NCBI RefSeq assembly: GCF_000280925.3
Contig: NZ_CP012109.1
Span: forward strand, 3,926,501 to 3,990,500
DNA: 64,000 nucleotides
Source: Myxococcus hansupus
GTDB lineage: Bacteria > Myxococcota > Myxococcia > Myxococcales > Myxococcaceae
Reading direction: 5' to 3'
The position numbers were made by a program, and so were the translations under genes. Every line of letters starts with the position of its first letter. The first letter of the stretch is position 1. Shown here piece after piece: positions 11,968-20,684 of this stretch. The notes below the pieces were generated by a model. The model was not told the origin of the DNA. It was given only the letters and a program-made list of their open reading frames with translations, and made no database searches.

Positions 11968-12624
11968 ATGCCACTCACTCGTGAACAGATCGCGCAGCGC
12001 ATCGCCCAGGAGCTGAAGGACGGCTTCTACGTCAACCTGGGCATCGGCATGCCCACCCTGGTGGCCAACTACATCCCGAAGGGCATGGACATCGTGCTCC
12101 AGTCGGAGAACGGCCTGCTGGGCATCGGCCCCTGGCCGGTGGAGGGCCAGGAGGATCCGGACCTCATCAACGCGGGCAAGGAGACGGTGACGGCGGTGCC
12201 CGGCGCCGCGTACTTCGACTCGGCGCTGTCGTTCGGGATGATCCGCGGCGGCCACATCGACATGGCCGTGCTGGGCGCCATGGAGGTCAGCGAAGAGGGC
12301 GACCTGGCCAACTGGATGATCCCCGGGAAGATGATCAAGGGCATGGGCGGCGCCATGGACCTGGCCGTCGGCGCCCAGCGTATCTTCGTGGCCATGGAGC
12401 ACGCCAACAAGGACGGGCAGCCGAAGATCCTCAAGAAGTGCTCGCTGCCGCTGACGGGCCTCAAGTGCATCCACCACATCGTCACGGACCACGCGTACAT
12501 CGACGTGACGCCGGAGGGGCTCGTCCTGCGCGAGCTGGCCCCGGGCGTGACGGTGGAGCGGGTGCAGCAGCTCACCGAGCCGAAGCTGAAGATCGCCCCC
12601 GACGTGCGCGAGATGAAAGTCTGA
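11968..12624 (+). CDS. 3-oxoacid CoA-transferase, subunit B
   Basis: 218 residues from the ATG at 11968 ([18 protein letters not shown]). This beta subunit carries the catalytic Glu in the family motif [12 protein letters not shown] near residues 46-57, which forms the enzyme-CoA thioester. [13 protein letters not shown] and [16 protein letters not shown] are further family landmarks. It is translated just after subunit A, with which it forms the active enzyme. The donor, succinyl-CoA versus acetyl-CoA or butyryl-CoA, is not determined by these motifs. Confidence 0.95.
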   Translation: MPLTREQIAQRIAQELKDGFYVNLGIGMPTLVANYIPKGMDIVLQSENGLLGIGPWPVEGQEDPDLINAGKETVTAVPGAAYFDSALSFGMIRGGHIDMAVLGAMEVSEEGDLANWMIPGKMIKGMGGAMDLAVGAQRIFVAMEHANKDGQPKILKKCSLPLTGLKCIHHIVTDHAYIDVTPEGLVLRELAPGVTVERVQQLTEPKLKIAPDVREMKV

Positions 12625-12686
12625 GCGTGTGCGGTTAAGGTGCACCGCCGCGGGTGACATATTCCTCCCGCGGCGGAGCGCATCCC

Positions 12687-13055
12687 ATGGCAGACACGTC
12701 CGACACCTCGACCCCACAGCCCCGCGCGCCGCGACTCGAACACGAGCTGCCGGTGGCGTACCGCAGCGTCTCTGGCTTCGTGACGGACTTCGCCGTGAAC
12801 CTGTCGAAGGGCGGCCTCTACATCAACACGGACAAGCCGCTGCCCGTGGGCACGGAGGTGCGGCTGCTGGTGACGCTGCCCGGCGTGCACTTCCCGGTGG
12901 ACCTGACGGGGAGGGTGACGCGCACCAACGCCGTGGGGGCCTCGACGTCCCAGTCCCCGGGGATGGCCGTGGCATTCGTGGACGTTGATGACGAGAAGCG
13001 AACGCGTATCGAGGAGTTCGTGGAGCGCCTGCGCTCCGAGCTCCCACCCGAGTAG
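12687..13055 (+). CDS. PilZ-domain protein
   Basis: 122 residues from the ATG at 12687, preceded by GGAG. A single domain with the PilZ beta-barrel pattern: an Arg-containing strand near residues 20-30 (LPVAYRSVSGF), then the NLSKGGLYI turn (the D/N-x-S-x-x-G element) and a GRVTRTNA strand. PilZ domains bind cyclic-di-GMP, but the classical RxxxR pair is weak here, so this may be one of the non-binding paralogues abundant in myxobacteria. It ends 6 bp before the RNA methyltransferase gene and is probably co-transcribed with it. Confidence 0.8.
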   Translation: MADTSDTSTPQPRAPRLEHELPVAYRSVSGFVTDFAVNLSKGGLYINTDKPLPVGTEVRLLVTLPGVHFPVDLTGRVTRTNAVGASTSQSPGMAVAFVDVDDEKRTRIEEFVERLRSELPPE

Positions 13056-13061
13056 TGTCTG

Positions 13062-14357
13062 ATGCAGCCGCTCCCTGAACTTCCCGTCCAACTGACGATC
13101 GAACGCCTGGGCCAACTGGGCGAAGGCGTGGCCTCCTGGCAGGGGCGCACCGTCTTCGTCCCGGGGACCTTCCCGGGCGACACCGTGCGCGTGCACCTGG
13201 AGCTGCAGGGCCGCGTGCTGCGCGGAATCCTGCGGCAGATGGTCTCCCCGGGGCCGGACCGCCGCGAGGAGCCCTGCGTCCATTCGCGCGACTGCGGCGG
13301 CTGTGACTGGCTGGGGCTGGCCGAGCCCGCCCAGCGCGCCGCGAAGCAGGAGATTGTCCTCTCCACGCTGGAGCACCTGGGCCGCCTGTCCCGGGACTCG
13401 TTCACCGTGCGCCCGCTGCTGGTGGCCCCGCGCGACTGGGGCTATCGCCGACGCGCGGTGCTGCACCCCACGGGCAAGGCCACGCTGGGGTACTTCGGCC
13501 GGCGCAGCCATGAGCGCGTGCCCGTGGAGGTCTGCGGCGCGCTCACGCCCGTCCTCACGGCGCTGCCCGGAAAGCTGGCGCCGCTGCTCAAGCCCCTGGC
13601 GAAGGACGCCGAGGAAGTGATGCTGCTGGCGGAGGGCGACCAGGCGGCCTTCGCCGTGAATCTCCAGGGGCCGGTGACGCCGCGCCACCTCGAGGCCGCG
13701 GAAGCCGCCGTGCGTGCGCTGCGGCTCCAGGGCGCCGTGCTGACGCCGAAGGAGGGTTCGGCCCGGCTCATCGGGAAGCCCGCGCTGCGCTCGTACTCAC
13801 CGCTGCGGCCGGAAGTCCCCCTGTATCTCCGGCCGGATGCGTTCGCCCAGGCCCACGCCGAGGCCAACGTGGGGCTGGTGACCTCGGCCATCTATGAACT
13901 CGGGGCTCACGATTCGGACTCGGTGCTGGAGCTGTACTCGGGCAATGGGAACTTCACGTTCCCGCTGGCCGGGGGCGCCGCCTCCGTGCTCGGCGTGGAG
14001 TCGTCTCCTGTGGGCGTGGAGCTGGCCCAGCGGAGCGCCCGCGAGGGTGGGGTGACGAACGTGCGCTTCATCCAGGGAGACGCCCGGAAGGTCTGCGACG
14101 GACTGGTGGCCGAACAGCGCCGCTTCGACGTGTGCCTCGCCGACCCGCCCCGCGCCGGTGCTCCGGGACTGGCGAAGTGGATGACGGCGCTCGGCATCCG
14201 GCGTGTGGTGTACGTGGCGTGTGACCCGGCCTCCTTGGCTCGGGACGCCGCCGGGCTGGTCGAGGCGGGATACAAGCCCCTGGCCCTCCAGGTGGTCGAT
14301 ATGTTCCCCCAGACGCACCACGTCGAAGCCGTGATGTCCTTCGAACGAGCGGCCTGA
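13062..14357 (+). CDS. TrmA/RlmD-family RNA (uracil-5-)-methyltransferase
   Basis: 431 residues. An N-terminal TRAM domain (about residues 5-60) is followed by the Fe-S cysteine segment CVHSRDCGGCDW and a class I methyltransferase core with VLELYSGNGNFTFPLAGG as SAM-binding motif I. DPPRAGA and YVACDPASLARDA follow, the second carrying the catalytic Cys. This layout is that of RumA/RlmC/RlmD enzymes that make 5-methyluridine in 23S rRNA, or of tRNA TrmA. Which RNA and position are modified cannot be told from the sequence. Confidence 0.9.
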   Translation: MQPLPELPVQLTIERLGQLGEGVASWQGRTVFVPGTFPGDTVRVHLELQGRVLRGILRQMVSPGPDRREEPCVHSRDCGGCDWLGLAEPAQRAAKQEIVLSTLEHLGRLSRDSFTVRPLLVAPRDWGYRRRAVLHPTGKATLGYFGRRSHERVPVEVCGALTPVLTALPGKLAPLLKPLAKDAEEVMLLAEGDQAAFAVNLQGPVTPRHLEAAEAAVRALRLQGAVLTPKEGSARLIGKPALRSYSPLRPEVPLYLRPDAFAQAHAEANVGLVTSAIYELGAHDSDSVLELYSGNGNFTFPLAGGAASVLGVESSPVGVELAQRSAREGGVTNVRFIQGDARKVCDGLVAEQRRFDVCLADPPRAGAPGLAKWMTALGIRRVVYVACDPASLARDAAGLVEAGYKPLALQVVDMFPQTHHVEAVMSFERAA

Positions 14358-14486
14358 CGTCCCCGAACCCAGACTGAAAGTGCGTCTTCGCCACTTTGCA
14401 TGGAGGCCCGTGAGGATGGGTCTTCATGCGTGACTGCATGCGTTCCGCTCGGAGAAGGGCCTTCACGCGCGACGAGCGATTCGAGA

Positions 14487-14515
14487 TTAGTCAGTAAATC
14501 GGTATTTTATATAGA
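14487..14515 (+). promoter_or_regulatory. Predicted promoter in an AT-rich patch before the VWA gene
   Basis: TTAGTC at 14487-14492 and TATAGA at 14510-14515 are 17 bp apart. They sit in a roughly 40-bp AT-rich island (about 14484-14523) that stands out in this GC-rich DNA. It fits as the promoter of the gene starting at 14609. The rest of the 14358-14608 gap shows nothing recognisable. Confidence 0.45.
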
Positions 14516-14608
14516 TTACACGGAGTGTGCCAGGGATACGGGCGACCGCTCGCTGCCCGCCGATGCATTCCCGATTGCACCGGCGCCGTCCCCGGACATG
14601 ATGGTTGC

Positions 14609-16006
14609 GTGGACGCCCGTATCGTCGAGTTCGCCGAAGTCCTTCGCCAGAACGGTGTGCGAGTGAGTACGTCCGAGGTCCAGGACGCGCTGCGCGCCAC
14701 GTCCGAGGTGGGGCTCCAGGACCGGAACCTGTTTCGTTCGGTGCTCCGGACGACTCTGGTCAAACGCGAGCTGGACGTGGACACCTTCAACCGCGCCTTC
14801 GAGTTCTACTTCTCGGGCGCGGCCAGGACCTTCGAGGCCCTGGACCAGTCGCTGGCGAAGCAGCTCGAGGAGGAGGGGTACCTGGAGGGCGACCTGCTGA
14901 AGATGGTCATCATCCAGATGCACCAGCTCCTGCCGGAGATGTCGCCCCTGGCCCAGGCCGTGTTGATGGGCGACCGGGCCCGGCTGGCGCAGATCTTCCG
15001 GCTGGCGTCGTTGCAGCTCGACCTGTCCCGGATGGAGAGCCCGCTCCAGGCCGGCTTCTTCGCGCGGCGCATGCTGGCCGCGGCGGGCGCGGACAAGGCC
15101 CGCTCCGACATGAAGTCGCTGGAGGACGAGCTGCGCGCCCGCGGGCTCACCCCCGAAGGCGTGGAGATCGTCTCGCGCCACGTGGCCGCCGCGATGCGGC
15201 AGATCGAGGACGCCGCGCGCCAGGAGGTGAAGCGACAGGCCGAGGCCCGCATCCGCCGCCGGGGAGACAGCGCCACGGAGAAGCCGCTGCACCTGCTCAC
15301 CCAGGCGGAGGTGGACCAGATGGAGTCCGCCGTCCGCACCCTGGCGGACAAGCTGCGCAGCCGGCTCATCCGCAAGCAGCGCTCGCACCGCAAGGGCGCG
15401 CTCAACGTGCGCCGCACCCTGCGCCGGAACCTGCCGTGGGGTGGGGTGCCCATGGTGCCCCAGTTCCGCACCCGCCGCCCCGAGCGCCCCGAGCTGGTCG
15501 TGCTGTGCGACGTGTCGGATTCCGTGCGGCAGGCCTCGCGCATGATGCTGCTGTTCATGCACACGATGCAGTCGCTCTTCGTCCGGGTGCGCTCCTTCGT
15601 CTTCGTCTCCGACGTGGGCGAGGTGACGCAGTACTTCAAGGACCTGGAGGTGGACGCCGCCATCGACATGGCCACGGCCGGCAAGACGGTGTCCCTGAGC
15701 GCCAACTCCAACTACGGCCGCGCGTTGGCCGACTTCACCCGGGACCACCTGGGCAGCATCACCCGCCGCACCACCGTCATGGTGATTGGCGACGGCCGCA
15801 ACAACTACAACGCGAACAACGCCTGGGCGCTCAAGGACCTGCGCCGCAAGGCGAAGCGTCTGCTGTGGATCTGCCCCGAGGAGCGCGGCAACTGGGGCAT
15901 TGGCGACAGCGAGATGCTCACCTACGAAAAGCACTGCCATCAGGCGGTCGTCGTCACGTCCGTGTCGGACCTGGCGCGCATCGCCGACCAGCTCGTGCCC
16001 GCATAG
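14609..16006 (+). CDS. CoxE-like VWA-domain protein
   Basis: 465 residues from the GTG at 14609; a GTG at 14525 in the same frame would sit on the predicted transcription start and adds an unlikely Cys/Pro-rich leader. The N-terminal part (about residues 1-270) is helical and charged. The C-terminal VWA domain has the metal-ion-dependent adhesion site: CDVSDSVRQ (DxSxS), a SANSNYG segment and VIGDGRNNYN. CoxE-type proteins usually work with a MoxR AAA+ ATPase in maturing or remodelling other proteins. No MoxR gene is in the window. The next gene begins 11 bp downstream and is probably its partner. Confidence 0.85.
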   Translation: MDARIVEFAEVLRQNGVRVSTSEVQDALRATSEVGLQDRNLFRSVLRTTLVKRELDVDTFNRAFEFYFSGAARTFEALDQSLAKQLEEEGYLEGDLLKMVIIQMHQLLPEMSPLAQAVLMGDRARLAQIFRLASLQLDLSRMESPLQAGFFARRMLAAAGADKARSDMKSLEDELRARGLTPEGVEIVSRHVAAAMRQIEDAARQEVKRQAEARIRRRGDSATEKPLHLLTQAEVDQMESAVRTLADKLRSRLIRKQRSHRKGALNVRRTLRRNLPWGGVPMVPQFRTRRPERPELVVLCDVSDSVRQASRMMLLFMHTMQSLFVRVRSFVFVSDVGEVTQYFKDLEVDAAIDMATAGKTVSLSANSNYGRALADFTRDHLGSITRRTTVMVIGDGRNNYNANNAWALKDLRRKAKRLLWICPEERGNWGIGDSEMLTYEKHCHQAVVVTSVSDLARIADQLVPA

Positions 16007-16017
16007 AGGCCAACCCC

Positions 16018-16536
16018 ATGTCTTCCTTCCTCTTCGACGACAACGGCTTCCAGGACGTCCCCAACCGCGAGGTCTCCACGGACCTCACCGCCGCGGATGA
16101 CCGGACCCTCCGATGGGCGGCGCCTCCGTTGGATGCGGCGATGCTCGACTCCCTGGTCCGGTACCAGCAGACCTACCTGTCCCAGGCCGAGGCCGGGCAA
16201 GGCACGGATGGACTGGGCCGCGCCCACACCGAGGCCCTGGCCGACTCCGGGCTGACGCCCAAGGCGGCGGAGCAGGGCAGTGCCTTGCTGCGCGCCTTTG
16301 GAGGCCGGCGCTGGGCCGCTCGGAAGCTCCAGGAGAAGCTGGGCCAGCTCCAGGGCGACGGCGAGAAGGAGACGGAGCTCCGAGCCCGCATCCAGAAGGA
16401 GCTCGTGAAGCAGGAGCGCGAAACGGACGCCCTGGCGCGGCGCTACGGGGAGGACGCCCTGGCGCTGCTTCGGGCCCGCGAGCCGGAGCTGTTGGACCTG
16501 CACACCCGGCTGACGCGGCTGCTCACCGGGGGATGA
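16018..16536 (+). CDS. Hypothetical protein, partner of the VWA gene
   Basis: 172 residues from the ATG at 16018, which immediately follows the VWA stop. There is no signal peptide. The C-terminal half is strongly helical and charged (KLQEKLGQLQGDGEKETELR onward), suggesting a coiled coil. I recognise no family. Tight spacing argues for an operon with the CoxE-like gene. Confidence 0.7.
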   Translation: MSSFLFDDNGFQDVPNREVSTDLTAADDRTLRWAAPPLDAAMLDSLVRYQQTYLSQAEAGQGTDGLGRAHTEALADSGLTPKAAEQGSALLRAFGGRRWAARKLQEKLGQLQGDGEKETELRARIQKELVKQERETDALARRYGEDALALLRAREPELLDLHTRLTRLLTGG

Positions 16537-16609
16537 AGCCGGGCGGACGGCCGGTTGCATTCCGCGTCCGGCCATCGGATAAGGGCACGTACTTGCTCAG
16601 GGTTCTTCC

Positions 16610-17998
16610 ATGAAGCGCTATTTCATCCACACCTTCGGCTGCCAGATGAACGTCAACGACTCGCTCCGCATGAGCGAGGTGTTGAGCCAGATGTCCTACG
16701 CGCCGACGCCGGTGCCGGACAACGCCGACCTCATCATCCTCAACACCTGCTCCATCCGTGAGAAGGCCGAGGACAAGATGCTGTCCGCCCTGGGCCGCTA
16801 CAAACCGGTGAAGGCCAGCCGTGGCGCGCTGATTGGCGTGGGCGGGTGCGTGGCGCAGCAGGAGAAGGACAAGCTCCTCAAGAAGGTGCCGTACCTGGAC
16901 TTCGTCTTCGGTCCCGACAACATCGCCCGCCTGCCGGACATCATCGGCCGCGTGTCGGCGGAGCGGGAGCGGGTGGTGGAGACGGCCTTCGTGCACTCGG
17001 AGGAGTACGTCTTCCCGCGCGCCGACCCGGAGACGTCCCGCGGCAAGGTGACCGAGTTCGTCACCGTGATGAAGGGCTGCGACAACGTCTGCTCGTTCTG
17101 CATCGTGCCGCACACGCGGGGCCGCGAGGTGAGCCGGGCGTTCCCGGACGTGCTCGTCGAGGTGGCGGACTTGGCGAAGGTGGGCGTGCGCGAGGTGACG
17201 CTCATTGGCCAGAACGTGAACTCGTACGCGGGCGGCATCTCCTTCGCCCAACTGCTGCTGCGCACCGCGGAGGTGCCGGGCATCGAGCGCGTGCGCTTCA
17301 CCACCAGCCACCCGCATGACCTGTCCGACGAGCTGATCGAAGCCTTCCGCGTCCAGCCGAAGATCACCCCGCACTTCCACCTGCCGGTGCAGTGCGGCAG
17401 CGACCGCATCCTGAAGATGATGCGCCGCGACTACACCGTGGTGCAGTACCTGGAGCGACTGGCCAAGCTGCGCGAGGCGCGGCCCGGCATCGCCGTCACC
17501 ACGGACATCATCGTCGGCTTCCCCGGGGAGACGGAGGAAGAGTTCGAGATGACGATGAAGCTGACCGAGGAGGTCCGCTACGACAACCAGTTCTCCTTCG
17601 TCTACAGCCCCCGGCCGAAGACGGGCGCGGCGCTGCGCGAGAAGGACTGGGGCCCGGTGCCGCACGAGGTGAAGATCGCCCGCCTGGAGCGCCTGCAGAA
17701 GCTGCAGCGGCGCATCAGCGGTGAAATCACCGCGGCGCTGGTGGGCTCGGAGGTGGAGGTGATGGTGGAGGGGCACTCGCGTTACGACCCCACCAAGCGC
17801 TTCGGCCGCACGCCGGAGAACCGCACCGTCAACTTCGAGGGTGACGCCCCGGCGGGTGCCTTCGTGACGGTGAAGGTGGAGCGCGCCACGCCCAATCAGC
17901 TCGCGGGCAAGCAGGTGGCCCTGCTCAAGCCGCCCACGGTGGAGCCGTTGCCCATGCCCGTGGCGGAGAGCCCCTTCCACGTCGTCGCGGAGGCGTAG
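16610..17998 (+). CDS. miaB: tRNA-2-methylthio-N6-dimethylallyladenosine synthase MiaB
   Basis: 462 residues with the full methylthiotransferase layout. The N-terminal UPF0004 domain has its three cluster cysteines in FGCQMNVNDS, NTCSIREKAED and VGGCVAQQEKD. The radical-SAM motif CDNVCSFCIVPHTRGRE lies near residues 159-175. A C-terminal TRAM domain (about 375-440) follows. The RGREVSR segment and length favour MiaB over RimO or MtaB. It adds a methylthio group to i6A37 of tRNAs using two 4Fe-4S clusters. The gamma-carbonic anhydrase gene starts 5 bp after its stop. Confidence 0.95.
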   Translation: MKRYFIHTFGCQMNVNDSLRMSEVLSQMSYAPTPVPDNADLIILNTCSIREKAEDKMLSALGRYKPVKASRGALIGVGGCVAQQEKDKLLKKVPYLDFVFGPDNIARLPDIIGRVSAERERVVETAFVHSEEYVFPRADPETSRGKVTEFVTVMKGCDNVCSFCIVPHTRGREVSRAFPDVLVEVADLAKVGVREVTLIGQNVNSYAGGISFAQLLLRTAEVPGIERVRFTTSHPHDLSDELIEAFRVQPKITPHFHLPVQCGSDRILKMMRRDYTVVQYLERLAKLREARPGIAVTTDIIVGFPGETEEEFEMTMKLTEEVRYDNQFSFVYSPRPKTGAALREKDWGPVPHEVKIARLERLQKLQRRISGEITAALVGSEVEVMVEGHSRYDPTKRFGRTPENRTVNFEGDAPAGAFVTVKVERATPNQLAGKQVALLKPPTVEPLPMPVAESPFHVVAEA

Positions 17999-18003
17999 AC
18001 AGC

Positions 18004-18519
18004 ATGCCGCTGAGGCCGTTCCGAGGAATGTCCCCCCGCGTCCACCCGGGTTGCTTCGTGGACGACTCCGCGCAGTTGGTGGGCGACATCGAGGTGGGGG
18101 AGGACTCCTCCATCTGGTTCAACTGCGTGCTGCGCGGGGACGTGAATCCCATCCGCATCGGGAAGCGCACCAACGTGCAGGACCTCTCCCTGGTTCACGT
18201 CACCGGGGGCCGGTCCTCGACCGTCGTCGGCGACGACGTGACGGTGGGACACCACGTCATCCTCCACGGTTGCACCATTGGGAACCGGGTGCTGGTGGGC
18301 ATGGGCTCCACCATCATGGATGACGCGGAAGTCGGGGACGACTGCATCATCGGCGCCGGCGCGCTGCTGACGCCGGGCACGAAGATTCCCCCGGGTTCAC
18401 TGGTGGTGGGCTCCCCGGGCCGGGTGAAGCGCCCCATCACCGAGGCGGAGCGGGACTTCCTCTTGATGTCCGCGCACCACTACGTGGAGCTCGCGAAGGA
18501 GTACCAGACGGAGCGCTGA
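18004..18519 (+). CDS. Gamma-carbonic anhydrase family protein
   Basis: 171 residues of left-handed beta-helix hexapeptide repeats (for example VGDIEV, VGDDVT, IGNRVLV, VGDDCI), as in YrdA/CaiE-type gamma-carbonic anhydrases. Three likely metal-binding His are visible: one in SLVHVTGG and two in VGHHVILHGC. The RGDVNPIRIG block is typical of the family. It would form a trimer with metal at the interfaces. Many bacterial members have no proven carbonic anhydrase activity, so the activity is tentative. Confidence 0.9.
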   Translation: MPLRPFRGMSPRVHPGCFVDDSAQLVGDIEVGEDSSIWFNCVLRGDVNPIRIGKRTNVQDLSLVHVTGGRSSTVVGDDVTVGHHVILHGCTIGNRVLVGMGSTIMDDAEVGDDCIIGAGALLTPGTKIPPGSLVVGSPGRVKRPITEAERDFLLMSAHHYVELAKEYQTER

Positions 18520-18560
18520 CTCGCTCGCGAGCCTACGCTGGGCGTGTTAGGAGCACATCC

Positions 18561-19031
18561 ATGGCTCTCGTGCCTGCCACAACGCTCAAGGCGTGCCCGC
18601 TGTTCAAGGGCTTCACGGATACCGGCATCCAGATTTTCGCGGGGCTCGCCGTCCCGCGAGCGTTCCCCAAGGGGACCGCGCTCTTCGTCGAAGGCAAGGC
18701 GGGTGAGTCGCTCCTCATCGTCGGGGAAGGCACCGTCCGCCTGAGCGCGAAGAGCGCCTCCGGCGAGGACGTCCCCCTGGGCGAGGTGGGCGCCGGTGAG
18801 CCCCTGGGCGAGCTGGCCCTGGTGCAGAAGGGTGAGCGGTTGTGCTCCGCCACCGCTGTCACCGACGTGTCCGCCCTGGAGATTCGCGCCGCGGACTTCC
18901 AGAAGCTCCTGGCGACCAAACCCCAGGCCTGCGTGAAGCTGCTGATGGGAATCGTCTCCCACTTCGGCCAGAAGGCCCGCGACAACCGGGACATGCTTCG
19001 CACGCTGGTGGGGAAGGCGCCGGCTGCTTAA
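18561..19031 (+). CDS. Stand-alone cyclic-nucleotide-binding domain protein
   Basis: 156 residues forming one cNMP-binding (CRP-like) beta-roll: LFKGFTDTGIQIFAG, FPKGTALFVEGKAGESLLIVGEGTVRL, then GEPLGELALVQKGERLCSATAVTD where the phosphate-binding cassette lies. The classical Arg-Ser/Thr-Ala of the cassette is replaced by LCSATA, with an Arg just before it, so ligand binding is uncertain. No HTH, kinase or channel domain is attached. It may act as a small adaptor. The gene ends at a hairpin (19034-19048). Confidence 0.85.
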   Translation: MALVPATTLKACPLFKGFTDTGIQIFAGLAVPRAFPKGTALFVEGKAGESLLIVGEGTVRLSAKSASGEDVPLGEVGAGEPLGELALVQKGERLCSATAVTDVSALEIRAADFQKLLATKPQACVKLLMGIVSHFGQKARDNRDMLRTLVGKAPAA

Positions 19032-19033
19032 GA

Positions 19034-19127
19034 CAGGCGGAGGGCCTGCCTCACGAGCGCAGGGATGTGCCGCCGTGAAGTCTCGGGTGGGACATGTCGG
19101 GGCACCTGGATGGATGGCATCCAGGTG
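19034..19127 (+). terminator. Two hairpins after the cyclic-nucleotide-binding gene
   Basis: CAGGC (19034-19038) and GCCTG (19044-19048) make a short hairpin 3 nt after the stop. A second, perfect 9-bp stem, CACCTGGAT (19103-19111) and ATCCAGGTG (19119-19127), has a 7-nt loop. Neither has a T-tract. The remainder of the 19032-19377 intergenic region shows no convincing promoter or gene. Confidence 0.35.
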
Positions 19128-19377
19128 GGCGGGCGGCCCTTGAGGCGTTCGCGACGTCAGGACACTGGGGCAGCGGGAGGTGTCGGTCGGAGAATAAGAA
19201 GGGAGAGCGGGCGCCATCGCGGGCCCGGGAGCAGGCCGGGTACCGAAGGATTTGTTGTCGAGTCCCCATTACCCGGAGTTTTGACGACCCGCGCCCGGTT
19301 GATGTCTGGGCGCTAGAGGGGCGGTCCGAGCGGATTCGGAAGCGCAGCCCCTCGGAAGTGAACGGACGGGACGACGC

Positions 19378-20157
19378 GTGCAAGAACTTCTCACCAACCT
19401 CCTCGGCGATTCGCAGGGCTTCTTCGCCTATGCCACCGTGTTCGGCATCCTGGTGGCCTGCGGTCTGGGTGTGCCGCTGCCGGAGGACATCTCCCTCATC
19501 CTCGGGGGCTTCCTGGCCCACAAGGGTGCCGCCAACCTGTCGATCATGATGGTGGTCGGCTTCGCGGGCATCCTCGTGGGTGACAGCCTCATCTACCTGG
19601 CCGGCCGCCGGCTGGGTGGGAAGCTGGGTCGCGAGGGCAGCGGTGGCTTCTTCGCCCGAATCGTCACGCCGGAGAAGCGCGCGAAGGTGGAAGGCCTGTT
19701 CGGCAAGCACGGGCACAAGGTCGTCTGCATCGCCCGCTTCATGCCGGGCGTGCGCGCGGTGACGTACTTCACCGCGGGCTCGGTGGGCATGCCCTACTGG
19801 CGCTTCATCTTCTGGGACGGCCTGGCCGCGCTGCTGTCCGCGCCCGTGTTCATCTGGCTCGGCTATCACTTCGGTGGGGAGCTCGACTCGATGATCGCCA
19901 AGTTCAAGGAGGGGCAGTTCGCGGTGATGGGTGTGCTGGTGGTCGCCGCCGTGGGCTACTTCGTGTGGCGCAAGCGCCGTCAGGCGGCGGAGCGGGCGCA
20001 GGCCGCCACCGTGGACCCCGTGGCCGTCCCCGCGCTGGTGACCGAGACGGTCGCCGCGCCGCTGCGGCCCCCCGTGGCCGGTTCGGGCGAGGCCCTGTTC
20101 GTCGCCGCGCCGGAGCAGGCCGCCGCCGACAGCACGCGCGAGCTGCAGAAGTCCTGA
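19378..20157 (+). CDS. DedA-family membrane protein
   Basis: 259 residues from GTG. Four to five hydrophobic segments can be seen: about residues 14-45, 55-80, 125-170 and 182-200. The hallmark block CIARFMPGVRAVTYFTAGSVGM contains the conserved Arg residues, and VPLPEDISLILGG is the first re-entrant loop with its conserved acidic residues. DedA proteins act in membrane lipid recycling (undecaprenyl-phosphate or phospholipid flipping) and proton-motive-force homeostasis. The Ala-rich C-terminal tail of about 60 residues is cytoplasmic and not typical of the core family. The next gene starts 9 bp later. Confidence 0.92.
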   Translation: MQELLTNLLGDSQGFFAYATVFGILVACGLGVPLPEDISLILGGFLAHKGAANLSIMMVVGFAGILVGDSLIYLAGRRLGGKLGREGSGGFFARIVTPEKRAKVEGLFGKHGHKVVCIARFMPGVRAVTYFTAGSVGMPYWRFIFWDGLAALLSAPVFIWLGYHFGGELDSMIAKFKEGQFAVMGVLVVAAVGYFVWRKRRQAAERAQAATVDPVAVPALVTETVAAPLRPPVAGSGEALFVAAPEQAAADSTRELQKS

Positions 20158-20166
20158 GCCCTCGCC

Positions 20167-20571
20167 ATGGGCGACGAAGACGCCAGCCGCAAGGACGCGA
20201 TTCGAAAGCGGCTGCGCCTCGCTCGGTATCCCCGGCGGAGCGCCGCCGTGTTCACCGACGAGAACGACCACAATCCATGGGTTCTTGAGGACTGTCCGCA
20301 ATGCCGGGGCTTGGGCAAGGTCTGCCACGAGGGTGAAGGGCTGGCCTGGCAGGAGTCGTGCTCCGCCTGCGAGGAGCGCGGCACCACCGGTGAGGTCGTG
20401 CGGTACTTCCTGGCGCCAGGGCCCGCCGTCACGGTCGCCGTGGATTCTCACGGATGGGTCACATGCCCCCGGTGTGAACGTCGCTTCTCGACGCAGTCCC
20501 TTGACCATTGGACCGGTCGACGTCATCGGACGTGTGGCCAGGCGCTGATGCTCGACGGCATGGCCCGCTGA
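20167..20571 (+). CDS. Cys-rich putative zinc-binding protein
   Basis: 134 residues of unknown family. Three Cys pairs are evident: CPQCRGLGKVC near residue 43, CSAC near 66 and CPRC near 100, with a further Cys near 126. The first two (CPQC ... CSAC) resemble a DnaJ-type zinc-ribbon repeat, which suggests zinc binding. The N terminus is basic (RKRLRLARYPRR), so nucleic-acid contact is possible. Close to dedA and probably co-transcribed. No function is assigned. Confidence 0.65.
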   Translation: MGDEDASRKDAIRKRLRLARYPRRSAAVFTDENDHNPWVLEDCPQCRGLGKVCHEGEGLAWQESCSACEERGTTGEVVRYFLAPGPAVTVAVDSHGWVTCPRCERRFSTQSLDHWTGRRHRTCGQALMLDGMAR

Positions 20572-20584
20572 AGCAGACTTCGCG

Positions 20585-20602
20585 CAGGTGCGGCGCCACC
20601 TG
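20585..20602 (+). terminator. Short hairpin after the Cys-rich gene
   Basis: CAGGTG at 20585-20590 and CACCTG at 20597-20602 form a 6-bp stem with a 6-nt loop, followed by ATTCTT. A weak intrinsic terminator candidate. Confidence 0.3.
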
Positions 20603-20684
20603 ATTCTTCCGTGGTTGCCGGGCTTCCAGGATCAGGGTCAGGATTGAGGGATAGCTTCACCTCGTCCTTCTTCTGAGCCCCGAG

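Noticed and set aside
19270-19320. Promoter for dedA at the TTGACG of 19281-19286
   Set aside because: No acceptable -10 box lies 16-19 bp downstream.
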